A stretch of DNA of 64,000 nt from Acanthaster planci (taxonomy: Eukaryota > Echinodermata > Asteroidea > Valvatida > Acanthasteridae), in contig NW_019091356.1 of NCBI RefSeq assembly GCF_001949145.1, positions 3,651,747-3,715,746 of the forward strand. The letters run 5' to 3'. Below, piece by piece: positions 35,379 to 48,130 of the stretch. The notes below the pieces were generated by a model. That model searched no databases and was not told where the DNA came from. It saw nothing but the letters and a program-made list of their open reading frames with translations. The position numbers were made by a program, and so were the translations under genes. Within the stretch, counting starts at the first letter, position 1. Each line of letters opens with the position of its first letter.

Positions 35379-37790
35379 TTAGTGTTCTGTGACTTTATGG
35401 CAGGTTGGTTGAAGTGACAAAGAACGTTTATGGCATTCTTGACTTTGATGTGAACCAGGGCAAACTTTGTGGGAGGTCACATGTGAAAACAAACTGAGTT
35501 TCATTTCTGCTGGGATGTACAAGTGCGATTGTACATAGTTTGGACTTGAACAGAGTCTAGCCAATAAGGTTCATTTAAATGAATACTGGAAAGAACCAAT
35601 TCGGAGTTCAGTAACTTGGACAGACATTGAATCAGAACACAAAGTTATAAGTTGCTGGATTTGCTGAAACTAAAGGAGTTAATTTTAGGGCTTGGTCTGG
35701 ACTCGAATCCCAGATGATCAAATTCGCATCTTTACCTCCTCCAAATATCTCTAGCCTCATAGCAATAACTCCTTGCCATTTGACAGGGAGAATGCGGATG
35801 TAATCAGCCAAAACTGCTGGGCGGAAGTCATTAATCTTTGGGGTAGAGTTGTCAATGTTACCATCGAAGATCTTGAAAAAGAAAATCACGAAAGTAACTG
35901 CAAATGACCAGTCTTCCATAAACTGTTATGATATCTTTATTCACGTACATTAGTTTCAAAAAGAAAAAAGCTGACAGTTAAAAACTTTGTTTTATTTGGC
36001 AATGATTTTGTTTTCTGAGAGCTCTATTTGATTGGTCAAAACGTTTGACCAATGAGCAACTAAGATATACTGGAATCATTGTGTGCATTTTGTGCACCCT
36101 GCTCATTGGTCAAATTGTCTCTTTATATTAAATGTTTGTTGACCAATCACATAGCCACTCGGCGACCCCGCTGTATGTACCCGATACCAACCTTTGGCTG
36201 GCTGTGCATATCCAGAATACACGACCAGTGCTCGCCCTCCGGTTTGTACTTAACCTTGTACTCAGTCACGTAGTATTCGTTGTCGGCACTGCCCTGCGTG
36301 AGAACCCCGGTGACGTATATTGTCCATGGCAGACGAACCTTGAGAAAGGACGAAAAGTGGTGAAGGAAAAACCAACAGTTAAATTGTTAAAGTGCATCGG
36401 GCAAAGAATTTTTCTTCGATACATTTTTTCCGGCAACTTTTTACTCATCTTCAATGTGTGAAGTTTCCTTTGCATTCATGTTTGGTTAAATGCTTTGAAA
36501 AGTGCACTTTTTGAAACTTTTAAAATCATCCGCGCTTTCCTGGACTTACTGAAAGTATTGATGCTTCCTCATTGCTTTGCACATAAACAACAAGGAATCA
36601 GCAAAGAAGACAACATTTAGTCCAGCAAAATCTACAAAAAATGCAATACTTTCTTGTGTACAAACCAATGTAACCATGGGTGTAACATATACACTTTCTT
36701 CCTAGGATCACATCAGAGTTTTGCTCATGAATATGGACACACTCATAAGCATAAAACAAAAAAGGCAGTAAAATAACCTTTGAAATAGTGAAAGTTGAAA
36801 TTCAAACTTTGGTATTCAAACTCAGTGTAATATAAAAAAAGAAGCCAAAACTGCATAAAGACAACGTTAAATGTATTGGACTGCAAGGAGTTCCTGGTTT
36901 CATCTTGTGCTCATACCTCCTACAAACTGAGGTCAGCTGAACCAGATTTATTTGGTTTGACCATGAATTTGCTGCATTCAACCTGATCGAGTAGCCTACA
37001 CTACGTTGTCACTATACCGACATCGTTCAGGTAAACTGGTTTGATGTGGTTTGTATACGATAATGATTAGTTTAACTACGTTGATTTGTGGACCTATGTA
37101 AACTCATCCTGTTTCAGCAGGTTGGGCAAAGGTAGTTTTTGTCAGTTAAACCGGTTTGAACTGGCTAGTACCTGTATCCACTGGTCGATGTCGCTCACCT
37201 CAGCTACCCAGCCTCCTAGGCCAGCGTTGAATCGGGCCATGCGAGGCTCGTACCCTGACAGGTAGCCGGAAGCTCTGAAATTCTCATCAGATATCTCGCT
37301 ACCGAGAGCATGGCCGCATACGTCACCGTAGATCTTGGACAAATCAGTAAACTCTTGGAAGACAGGATGGAGAAAATATGAAGTTTTAGCTTTTTGTTAC
37401 GAAAGATGTCAGTTGAATATATTTACATTTTTCTGTACAATTGTTTCTTTTAATGTTCCTGTCGATGGGTATGGAATGTTTTGATAAATTTCGATAGATA
37501 ACCGTTTCACGGGAATATCTGTTGAAGTTATCTGAAGTTGCATTTTTCTGTAAGACCCGGTACCAAACTGAATTGTTAGGTAATTTGAATGAAAAGTGTT
37601 GGCATCAACAGACAAAAAATGATCAGGATAACGAACAGAAAAAAAATTAACTGGCACCACATTATTCACATCAAATTCCACTTAATGTTATTTTTATACC
37701 GGGACTGAGACTCCGGGAGGCACATCCCGAGAACCCGACAAATAGCAGCAGGAAAGGGCCGACCCGTGCCGTGAGCACCGGCAACATCAT
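35379..37790 (-). CDS. Small secreted protein with one discoidin (F5/8 type C) domain, five exons
   Basis: Minus-strand exons: 37790-37700, 37353-37172, 36338-36192, 35871-35736 and 35464-35379, GT-AG throughout and phases consistent, giving 213 residues. An in-frame stop lies five codons upstream. Residues 1-25 form a signal peptide (core GPFLLLFVGF). The discoidin domain follows: Cys43, then LGSEISDENFRASGYL, a WIQ strand, TIYVTGVLTQGS, YVTEYKVKYKPEG, an NIDNSTP turn, YIRILPVKWQGVIAMRLEIFGG and Cys187. Cys43-Cys187 would be the usual disulfide. A short tail with two more cysteines ends the protein. Such domains bind cell-surface glycans, lipids or collagen outside the cell; the ligand here is unknown. 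The single-domain plan resembles retinoschisin. The last exon is the least certain, because reading through exon 4 or using 35042-35002 also gives an end. Confidence 0.8.
36031..36150. repeat. Four alternating TTGGTCAAA / CCAAT motifs
   Basis: ATTGGTCAAA (36031-36040) and its complement TTTGACCAAT (36044-36053) form a 9-3-9 palindrome. GCTCATTGGTCAAA (36101-36114) mirrors TTTGACCAATGAGC, and TTGACCAATCAC follows at 36139-36150. The set lies in the intron between discoidin exons 3 and 4. It may be an NF-Y site cluster or a degenerate inverted-repeat transposon. Confidence 0.6.
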
Positions 37791-40700
37791 TGATGGTCCC
37801 CGCTAGCAGTTTTTACTTTTCCTGTTGAACCTCCAGCCCTTTTGGAATCTTCCTGAGTTAATGATGGACCAAACATTTATGCAGTTTGAGTTTTAATTAA
37901 ACAACCAAATGTTTATATACCTAGCAGTCTTATTCTTATATCGTGTTATTTGGTGTTCATACTTTGGTATAAATGCACATCTGAAATTTCTCGTGGTTTT
38001 TACCATTTGAAATATATTGCACATCAAATTTGTATCAAAAGTTCCCGGGCTGCTAGCAGTACGCATGCGGCCCATGTCATTTTCAGCTTGCCCGCGGAAC
38101 GGAGACACTTCGGTGAGAATGAGGGGACAACTTTCCCTCACAGCAAGATTTGGCCGTTTCTGAGGAAAAACAACTTGAGGAAGCTACGGCATGATGCAGT
38201 TTCCCGAGGACTTTGCTTGAACTTCGTTTAAAATTTCACGGTTCATTAGAGAACCCAATGTAGGCATCACTGCGTGCTATAAGAGTTCCTACAAGAACTG
38301 CCGGAGAAACTTGCCTGCAAAAAACATGTTTAATGTGACGTTGAGACCTTCCAAGCGTTTTAAAATGTTCGCCTAGAAGCCTGCCTATAAATGTTGGGCA
38401 TTTTGGACCCTGCCTATACGCCCTCATCGGTACAGGTATCTCTTCCTAGGGTAATTTTTTTCACGTCTGGTGGAAATTCTCCCATTTGTCTTGAACATGC
38501 ATAGTTGAAGATTTACCATCCACATCGCCTTTAACACACTTATAGGGACGACTGTTAATTTGGGTGCAATTTCAAACTAAGGTGGAGATGGTTAAAAATA
38601 AACCCTTTCATTTGAAGAGACTGAAAAATAATTTTGAAGAACCTACCAGATTCGTTGATTCCCTGGATAAACTCAGTCCTCGTTAATGCTAACCACTTAG
38701 TACAACTGATTTTTTTTGCATATGTTGATATTTTTGATAAATCTCTGCACGTATTTTATTCCGCACGAGCCCTTTGATCGATAGTATCGGGAAAAGTTGA
38801 CATCTGGCGTGGTTATAATGATCGATAGTTTGTGTATACAGAACCATAACATTCATATCCAGGTATCGATTTTTTTGTACTCAGCAGGGAAGTTTTCAAA
38901 GGCATATTTAGATATTCAAAGCGCGCTCGTGATGTCACTGTGGAGCTAGTATTACGGTCAGAATGGGCGGAGCAAGCAGGGATAGGAGGGGGTACTTTTC
39001 ACATCTTAATTCAGAGTTCAGAGTCTAACTTTAGTGCATTTCGCTTAAACCTATCATGGTGCCTGAGTTTAGTTAGCGACAAATGTTTTGATATAGAAAT
39101 AAAATAGAAATAAAAGGAACTTCGGACCATGGAGGTCCTCTATGTTCGGACAAAGATAAGTGCCAAATTAAAAAATATGAGTCATTTAGCTCGTGATGGC
39201 CGCGTCTAAACACAGCTGCAAATAAGAGATATCCCTAGGAAAAGCGTGAAGCCGTTATCCAATGATCTTTGGGGATACTACCAATTTCATTGATAATTAT
39301 TTAAATTAATGAGCCATTGATGAACGTGTCATACTCTCAGCCAATCACTGGACGGAACGCCGACTACCGACAACTAGCTGTGCCGTAATTTTTCCCTGCG
39401 CTCGCGGAACAAAAGATTTACTTTTTGATATTTTATCGATAATGTGTTGGGAATTCCCTCCTTTCATTCATTCATTTCAGATATTTTCCACGTAACTGAT
39501 GATTTTAAGATACTTTGATAACAGCACAGTAAAATGTACTCATATCCATCAGCAATTTAGATTTTTCTCGTAAAAAATGTGCGAACGAGTTGTTTTCGGC
39601 TTGAAAACGTTTCGCAAAGACATCGCTTGAGGGCTCTCTACAGACCACCGACAGCGATCCGGCCCATGTCCGAATGTACTTCCGGTATGCACAATGCATA
39701 CGCATATCGCTAGATCAGCACATCAAATCGTATGACACCAACGGTGCGGTGACAGCTCGCTTCCCGGGTATTGTCGCACTCACTTTCGTGTGGCAAGTTT
39801 GTCCCCAAATTTTGTTGGCATTTTTAGACCCTTTAAATGAAATGTTACTCACAATTCCTAGCCAGTGGTGGACGGTAGTCCTTGGATTTAACTCAGTATC
39901 GCTATCATGGATTATCACGGTCAGAAAAGGTAAGTTTCTTTTCGATAAAAATGTCAACTTTGAAACCCGTGTGAGAGTCACCATGACGTGCGCGCACTGG
40001 CTGAACGTGCCGCGGCGTGGCAGCACCCGCCCATCTAATCGACGAAGACTCGGTCACGTCACACCGAAGCGCTGACCGGTATAACACATCGAGGGACGAG
40101 AGGACTTTGGTTGTAGTTTGTTTAGTGTTTAATGACACCGTAAACACGTATTTGCTGATGGTCAGATGGTAAAGTGTTGAAAATAGCAACCACTGCCAGT
40201 GCAAGTATCTAGGTGGTGTAGATTAATTGACATTGTCATTAGGACTAGATTTAGACCGTGATATATATTCTGTAATCTTTCTCTTTTTTCCCCGGAAGTC
40301 AACGAGTATGTATTTACAATTAACTCAAATGTTGGGAAAGAGTTCCATATTCGGACTACACTTGATGCCCCTGTGCACACACCTTTGAGGATTGTCTGGG
40401 AAAACAAACGCACTTTTTCTGAGTAAATGCTTCAGAATGTTCGTAGCTAAATTTCACAGTTTAGGACATGTTATCACTTTCTGATGGCTGTTATAAATAT
40501 TTGAAGGAAAATTAGTGTTGTCCGTATGTGGAACTTTTCCAAATGTTGATTATCGTCCTCAGGACTTTCAAAAAGTAACCTTCCCACTCTGCTTTCTGAG
40601 TAGTTGATGTAATGACATGGATGAAAAAGTGTGTTAACCTGATGCACCCAGCGGTGCTTACCACTCTATACCAGTATGTTTAGAGAACCTGAATGTCATC

Positions 40701-41487
40701 ATCAAATTCATTTGGTAATTTCACACTTGGCTTCGCCAAATTGGCTTTAAATGGAGTCGTTGAACATGTTTGAAGTGGACACATCATGAACAGCAAGCTG
40801 AATGTAAATTGTATTTTTGTACTTTGGATCCATAAAAATTCCTCTCGATATGGATGCGAGTGCTTGTAAAATGTTGATACCGAGTGTTGATCTTCAGCAA
40901 CATTGTTTTAAAAAGTACACTACACTACTGTCATTATGTAGGGAAGATCAACGAACTGGCAAGGTTGCTCCAAAAAGGCCAACTATCGTTAGTTTGTTAA
41001 AACAGTTGTATCAAAAAGAAACCAGATTAATACATTGGAAATAATCTGTACAAAATAGGCTGAACTTTGCCAACTTGTTAATTCCCTTTTGTACCAGAGT
41101 AAGCGATAGGCCTACTGATGAGTTCAATGTTCATGTATGTACCGTATTTATAATATTGTATTATAAATCCTCATGAGTCCAACTTTTTGATAGGATGACT
41201 ATGTACATAGCCTGGTGGCGTGACTATGGAGAGAATGTGTACAAATTAAGATGTGGGACCAGACATTTCTGTTGCCTCACAAATTTACTCACACTGTTAT
41301 AGACAGTGTTGAGAGTGCCAAAGACTGTTGTTTATGTACCTTCACAGTTGGTGAGACTGGATCGGCATGAAAATGCAGATTATAAGCCTGAAGCATGATG
41401 GCCCCCTGCCCTATTCCTCAACTCACCACTGAGTTGAACAATGAAATTTTTCTGCGCATGTTAAATGTTGCCTGGTTTCTCTCTCAG
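37791..41487. other. Divergent intergenic region between discoidin gene and FMNL
   Basis: Probably holds the promoters of both flanking genes. It has several ATCGAT words at 38776-38870 and a TATCGATAA at about 39434, plus the second hAT-like MITE at 40335-40540. A strong donor AAAAG|GTAAGT at 39929/39930 could close a non-coding first exon of FMNL. Longer open frames at 39674-40204 on both strands show no domain. Confidence 0.45.
40335..40540 (+). mobile_element. hAT-like MITE, copy 2, with 8-bp target duplication
   Basis: A perfect 8-bp duplication AAATGTTG flanks the element (40327-40334 and 40541-40548). Terminal inverted repeats are GGAAAGAGTTCCATATTCGG at the left and the complement of GGAAAAGTTCCACATACGGA at the right, about 30 bp each. 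The 206-bp interior is non-coding. It aligns end to end with the reverse complement of copy 1, including TAAATGCTTCAGAATGTTC. An 8-bp duplication is characteristic of hAT elements; the family call is inferred from that. Confidence 0.8.
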
Positions 41488-42011
41488 GCTCACCCTAGGC
41501 TCAGCAGAGTAGGAGATCATCAACAGGAGTAGACGGGAAAACATCCGTTAGGAAGCAAACAATTTATCTGCTGGGATTGCTATATCCCCGCCGGAAGATT
41601 ACGGAATCAACCTGCTTACATGGGCTATTGACACTGTGGGACGCTGCCTCCATTACGTCGAACTTCAGAGTTGAAAAAAGCCTGCAAATTTTGTGGGAGG
41701 AAGGCCCACATTACACGAACACATCAGGTCCGAGAAAACTACAGAATTAATCCGATTATCGAAAGAGATTACCCTCTTGGCTTATCGTGCGTTGAGGGGA
41801 GGATTAACGGGTTTTTCCGGCATTGACACTGAGGATTATTAGTGCTTCCGGGTGAAGGCCTGGAGAAATAGGGGGTTAGAAGGCTGCCAGGATGGGAAAC
41901 GATCAGAGCACGGGGAAGCTACAGCGTCGGCACAGCTATCCCATGGTTAATAAGACCAAGATGCCGATTCCACCGCAAGCCGAGTTGGAGGATCGCTTCC
42001 AGCGAATTCTG
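41488..42011 (+). CDS. FMNL: Formin-like protein (FMNL) first coding exon, N-terminal fragment
   Basis: Coding sequence is 41892-42011 (40 residues), preceded by a leader that may begin at a strong acceptor (TTTCTCTCTCAG, exon from 41488). In-frame TAG at 41877 and context CCAGGATGG support the start. The protein begins MGNDQSTGKLQ; Gly2 is the N-myristoylation site known in FMNL1-3. MPIPPQAELEDRFQRIL matches the conserved MPMP-x-ELEERF block that precedes the GTPase-binding domain. The exon ends in phase 0 at CTG|GTAAGT. FMNL proteins are Rho-GTPase-controlled actin nucleators and bundlers at the plasma membrane. The rest (GBD/FH3, FH1, FH2, DAD) must lie beyond 64 kb, as I could not find the next exon in the window. 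Confidence 0.85.
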
Positions 42012-45000
42012 GTAAGTCCATCAATTGTTTCCCCTCCTGCCTCCCTCCCCCCCCGTTTTTTTCAAGTCTTCCCTCCCAACTGTGACAGTGTCATATGTTA
42101 GAAGTAAAAATTGATGTAACCTTCGGGTTACATGCACATGTAGGTCAAATCATCAAGGTGATTGGTTGCAGCACAGATCCTCTGGTCGCAGCACCCACAA
42201 AACTTCCCAGCCTGCGTGTTATTGCCCTTTTCTCGCCCCAAACTGTTGATGGATTTCGGCAGTGAATGCAGCAAGGAAAAAAAATTGTCAGAAAGGAATT
42301 TATCTCTGATTAGAGGATTTATTATACAGTACCTGTACATGGAGACTGTTCTTTTGGGGGGATGGAATAACTGAAAGAATATGTCTCCCTTCTGTAGGAT
42401 TCTATGGTAGTGTGTATCATAAATATGCTCTATAGATGTACTGTCCGAGTACATGTGTGGTTAATAACTTCAGACATTCATGTCCAGCTCTAGACAAAAG
42501 TTTACATATCTTAAAATTACAATAGTTACAGACTAGGATTTGTTTATCAGGAAATTAGACCATTTTTGTTTTTTCATTAAAAAAGTAAGTCCATTATGAG
42601 AACATGAAAGCTTTCTGATGTTTTCTCAACACTAGACACATTTTCAAAATACACTGAATGCTGTATCCAGGGGAATTTGAATTCCAGCCATAGAGGTAAT
42701 GTGATACCAGCCATGCTCTTTGGAATCTAGTACCTTTGTGTTAAAAGTGAGAAGTTGAAGAATTCCCAAGGGCATGCTGGTGGAGGCGATAACAGTAGGC
42801 CATGGCATTTGACAGGGTTCGCCCTCTGCTTCAGTTTACAAGTTTATTTTGAACACCTGCAAAAGTTCAGCCTCGCTGGATTTTTCTTAACATCTGAACT
42901 ACGATGTCTAGCTCTGGTGAGATGTAGTTACTAGAAATGTTGAAGTGCCTTTTCTGAAACTTTTGTCCTGTTTAATTACAAACGGTTGGCCATTTTGGCA
43001 TTGTACCCCGAAACTGAATCAAGTTTGAACAGTATATCCAAGCGGCCTTTGATTAACGGGTAGGGCCACCACATGTGCTTTTCTGTGTCCTGGCGATCAT
43101 CGTAGGAACATTGATGGAGGTTGTGGAGATGTACAAGGTCAAATTTGGGGGAAGCCATGCTGACAGGAAGTGTGACAGAAACCACACAATCAACCCACTC
43201 TTGAACAAATGTACAATGCAAACACTAGAGGTACTGATCATTTTTTTTTTCAAGGTCTGTCTGTGCGTGCGAGTGACTGAAGGTTGTGGCTTGTACGAGG
43301 CAGAAAATATTCTCTGGTTTAGGGCTTACATTCTCTTCAAAGCCATAGAAATGCAACGCATTGTAAATATCAAATCAGATCTAGTCCGACAGGTAGTGTA
43401 CAGACTGTACACCGAGCATGGAACATATTACTTACTTATACTTTGTCACTGTGGCTTATCAGTGAATTAGAACAAAAAATCTGCCCTTGAAATGGTTGGA
43501 TTTGGACTGTCGGACAGGGTCCGTCCCAGCGTCATTGTCACATGAGTTGTGATAGGAGCGGTAGATTGGCAAAAATAACTATGATTCATAATAAACTTGA
43601 GCCAAATAGACACGTTGGGTTCAGTAAGAGGAAGTATGTGACATAAAACACCCTTGGGAAAAAGAGCGCCGTTTTCTCTGTTTGCAATATTTGTCCATGA
43701 ACTGGTGTACATGTACATATCCACGCACATACAGTGTAGATGTTAGCCAATAGCCATGGTATGCTATTTGGTAGTGCCAGGTACCGGAACTTCGCACTTC
43801 CTTTAGAAGCCGAAATATGTAACTCTGTAGTAAGGTGTCAGTGGAATTGCCTAGAGATTTCTGTGAAACCTGCATGTATGTGATTTACGGGTAACTCTAC
43901 CAAGTGTCATGAACTCCATGATTTGTTGGGAGAGTTTTCTGTTTACCCGACATTACACAAGGGGATCTGTGTAACTAGCCTCAGTTGAAGTTCTGAGGCA
44001 AGGTGTGGAGTTCTGTTCACATATCTTCAGGTTTATTTTTTCCTAAGTGCATGTACTGTACACAGATTTTTCCCTGTACGTATATGTACACTGCTACATA
44101 AACAAGTAGGCCTGTATTTCGGCAGGGAATCAATTGTAAAAGTTATCGAGATATGAATGTGTGCACATTTACTGTACCTGTATGCCCCTGACCTCTTATC
44201 AAAATGTCATTTTGTGTCTAGCCTTGCATTCACGATAACAGGGTTTGCAAAACCCAACAGTTTATTGCAGTAATTGTCGGACCGTGAAATTCCATGCCCA
44301 CTCAATGCAAGGGTGTTTGTGAACTTCAAAAAGAGGAATCATTTCCATTGCATTCAGGCCTTGCTGTCTGGAAAAATGGAATAAGGAAAGAGAAAGAGAA
44401 ATTTGGCAGAGCCCTGTCTGTGACTCAGTATTCATGTATTGCATTGTCAAAGCAATGCAGCAAGCCATCGGTTAATTTGGTTTAGAAATTATGGGAGGTG
44501 CTCGGTTGAGTTTATGCAGAGCAAAAGAAAGGGATTAACAGTTCCTGGACTGCGTTAGGAATGCAAGACCTGCATTAACCCAAAGTGTGATAGAAAGGAA
44601 CATGAGGAAGTTGCCAGAATATTGGGCATTGCGCTGAGAAAGGAAATTGCTGCTTCTAAAAATGGTTTTTGGAAGAATTGCTAAGCCAAGTCAAAACAAG
44701 CTTCATGTACATGTAGTTAGAGCTTGAGATAATGCCTAACTTTCAGTGAAAATCCCAGAAGAATTAGGGAATCGTCATGGAGGAGGCCATTGTAACGGTA
44801 CTTGAAATGGACTGGTACATGTACATCTATCCCGCACCGTATAAATTAATTGGTGGCATTGTTTACTAACTTGTTGTCTTTTGTTTATTATTCCTTCATT
44901 TATCATCCCTTGTCATAATCAAAACATGTCTGTTGTTTTGAAAGCATGATAACCTGCAAACAGTTTTTGGATAGTGCATGTCCTAGTACCAGTATGTCTC

Positions 45001-45930
45001 GGGCTGGTCAGTGCACTTGTCATCCCGAAAGCCTCTCGTTCGAGAACTAAATTCTTCACCTAGCCTTCTTCCACTGAACTCGATATCTTCTCTACACCCA
45101 GCGACTCTTGTCTGGAAGGGGATTTTTCTGTTGCATCTCTTCCCTCCTTTTTGTTCAGTCTTGTCAGGCTTCATTTATACCGCAAGTATGTAAACAACGA
45201 CCCCTGGTGGTCGGGGTCCAAGAATACCTTCCAGAAGCCCCATTGGCTGGAGTTCTGGAGGGCACAGCTGACAGCTTGGTATTCTGCTGCATACTCAGGC
45301 AGTGACATCTTCACTTCTACCGGGGAACAGTATCCTTCTGCCCCCCCCCCAAACATACGTAATCAGATCTGCCTCAGAATTTACAGCTTGGAATCTTACT
45401 GTCCTAGAATGTGACAGCAAGCTATAAATTACCAGTGGTTGTGCAGACAAGCAGCAGCTCTGAAAGGTCTCAAACAAGACCAGCAAATTTATCACTACTG
45501 TGTGAAAGGTTTCAGTATTACACTGTACTGTACATGTACATTTTTAACGATTTAGAAGATGGCCTTTAGCCGAAAGCATTTCCACTTCTTTTTTTTTCTT
45601 ATTCAGATGAGAAAAGTGGTATTTAAAATATCTCACAGATCCATTCATTCTCCTGTGATATGATGAAAAATGTGATATGGAAAAGGCAGTGTGTGTGAAA
45701 ACAATGTTGACAATCTCAATGGGCTTACATGACCATTTCAGTTTTGTTCTAAAGCTTGTGCGTGTGAATCGTGGTTGGGAAGTACATGTGCCGGTATGAC
45801 GAAAGGCATTTTCTTCAACTTCAAGTTCATTGAACTGAAGGAATCCCTTTGAGCTTTGAGCCCTCTGTAGTTGAATTTCTGACCATTGGATTTCCTGCTT
45901 CACAGACCTCATCTGAGCTACCATAACACC

Positions 45931-46310
45931 CGTCCCGCCCCAACCCATCCCTGTCTCCACCTCACCACACCCCCAGACCTGTCCCACCCTACCACCTCAC
46001 CCCTGTCGTATAGTACCCTCACATCCCACCATGACCCCATTCAAACCCTCAGCTCCACCCATCTCTACTCCATTCAACCAGACCCCCGTCTCACCCCAAC
46101 CCATCCCTGTCTCCACCTCACCACACCCCCCAGACCTCTTCCTTTTCTGTCTCACCCTACCACCTCACCCCTGTCGTATAGTACCCTCACATCCCACCAT
46201 GACCCCATTCAAACCCTCAGCTCCACCCATCTCTACTCCATTCAACCAGACCCCCGTCCCGCCCCAACCCATCCCTGTCTCCACCTCACCACACCCCCAT
46301 TTACTCCACC
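45931..46310 (+). repeat. Pyrimidine-rich minisatellite, 156/168-bp units
   Basis: The block starting CGTCCCGCCCC or CGTCTCACCCC recurs at 45931, 46087 and 46255, so the units are 156 and 168 bp. They are nearly identical except for a 12-bp insert (CTTCCTTTTCTG) in the second. Both lengths are multiples of three and the strand lacks stop-prone words, so a 197-residue Pro/Thr/Ser-rich frame stays open by composition. I treat it as non-coding. Confidence 0.85.
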
Positions 46311-48084
46311 CCTGCACAAGGACCACACCCATGCAAAACTAACATCCTCTGCCTTAAATTCTACCAGTGTAATTGATATACCAATAGACTTTGAAATACC
46401 TAGGCTGACATATGCTTGCTGGCCCATTGCCAGTACATTTAACAATTATGATAATAGAATTTCCTGCAAAGTACACTGACCCAAGATATACCAAGTCCCC
46501 AAATATGAATAATTGCCGAATCTTTAGAGAGGAGTAGCTATGTGCGAAGCATGCCAGTCAAGTGTCTACAAAATGGATTTTGCCGAGTCGGCACGCGCCG
46601 ATCTCTCTAAAGTTGCAAAAGCCCCGTCTTGAGAATACGCCTGATGTGAGGATGTCCGAAGAAATGATCTGACAGCTGGGATACTAGCATCTGCTCTTGG
46701 ATTGGAAGGAGATGGTTCATTGCCTTCGGTGAGGAATTTTTCTCCTCATGTTTGATTGATTGCAGAACCATTAGCCTGATTTTTGACTACACGTACCAGT
46801 AACTGTGGTGACTACATTGTAGACCATCAGTTTCTGGTACATGTTGTATTACCGGTGCATGCAAACACCAGACATAGAAAATCATTTCTCAGTCGGGATC
46901 TTGCGGCTCAAGTGCAGAAATGACAAAAACAGTTCAGCTGCGCACCATCGAGCAAATCAGTGAAAAATGCTGAAAACAAGAAGTAACTAAAATCCTTCAA
47001 AAACCATATGGTATTATACATGCACATGTTAGCCATTTCCCCACCACCGATGATTTTCAATTGTTCACTTCACCAGAATACCACTACATGTAGTTGTCCC
47101 CCCCAAAGTGTACAATTACTGCCCAAGGAAACTCAAATTCATCTCCATAATTCGAAGGTCTATTTTGCTCGGGTCTCAATTTCTTCCCCGTCATTGTTAA
47201 TCGTCGTCCCCCTTTTTTTTTTCATCAGCAGTACGATACGTAGCTCTCCCATTACTAGATAATCCAGCCGTGCATGTATACCAAGTGACTCATAGCGATC
47301 TTCCTTGTACATCTGCAAAAAAGATTATTCTGCAATTTCGATGCAGAGGATTCAGACCTCTCTGATGGATTGATGCATATTAATTTTGGGGAGATGTTGG
47401 TTTTTTTTTTTCCTTCTCTGTAAATGCAGCTTGGATTGAAGAATATCTTGACTGTCAGTTGACCCTGAGTGTGTGTGTTTCAAGAGGCTTGTTTTCATTG
47501 AGGGACTGGTAACTATTTTGGTTTGAGGCCATATGCGAGGGGTGAATTAGCCTTTGATCAAGGCGCCCGCTTTTGATCAAGGAATTGAATATCACTTCCA
47601 AGTTGACGACTTACTGGTACTCCTCAGTGTATTTCAGGGTTTAAAAAATTGACCTTTGAAACATGTCAATTTGTGGCTGTGTTTACCTGGATCGCTGGTC
47701 AGGAACTGATCTTGAAACTGGGCTGGGTCGAAGGTCAAGGGAAATAATTTTGACAAATGGTGAAGAATAGCTCTGGGTAGAATAGAAGAATTGATGGGAA
47801 TTCCAGTGAGCATTCCAATTTGAATACAAGCCCAAGTATTTGCCAGTAGGCCTCTTGTCCTGTGAATGCAGTGAATGGATCTATTTCGTTGATCCATACG
47901 GTAGTTGAGTCTTTGCAAAAGGTTCTGCGGATGACCATCATCTCACAAATGTCTGAATTTCCTATTCAAAAGTTTCCTTTTTGACCGTCATTTCCAATTT
48001 TTTGTAAAGTGTTTTTCATGTTTGTTTGGTAGAAGGAAATGAGTGCACGTTACATAGCCTGTCTGCGTCCATACATGTTATTTA

Positions 48085-48130
48085 ATGTACGTACATGTAT
48101 ACATGTACATGTACGTACATGTATGTATAA
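48085..48130. repeat. Nested TACATGTA palindrome
   Basis: Alternating GTAC/CATG words, including a perfect 18-bp palindrome GTACATGTATACATGTAC at 48091-48108. It is the densest example of a motif frequent across this intron. Confidence 0.8.

Noticed and set aside
39674-40075. 133-residue plus-strand frame upstream of FMNL
   Set aside because: Contains a strong splice donor mid-frame and overlaps an equally long minus-strand frame; no domain.
45886-46479. 197-residue Pro/Thr-rich frame as a gene
   Set aside because: Explained by a C-rich minisatellite that lacks stop-prone words; frames on the same strand are open too.
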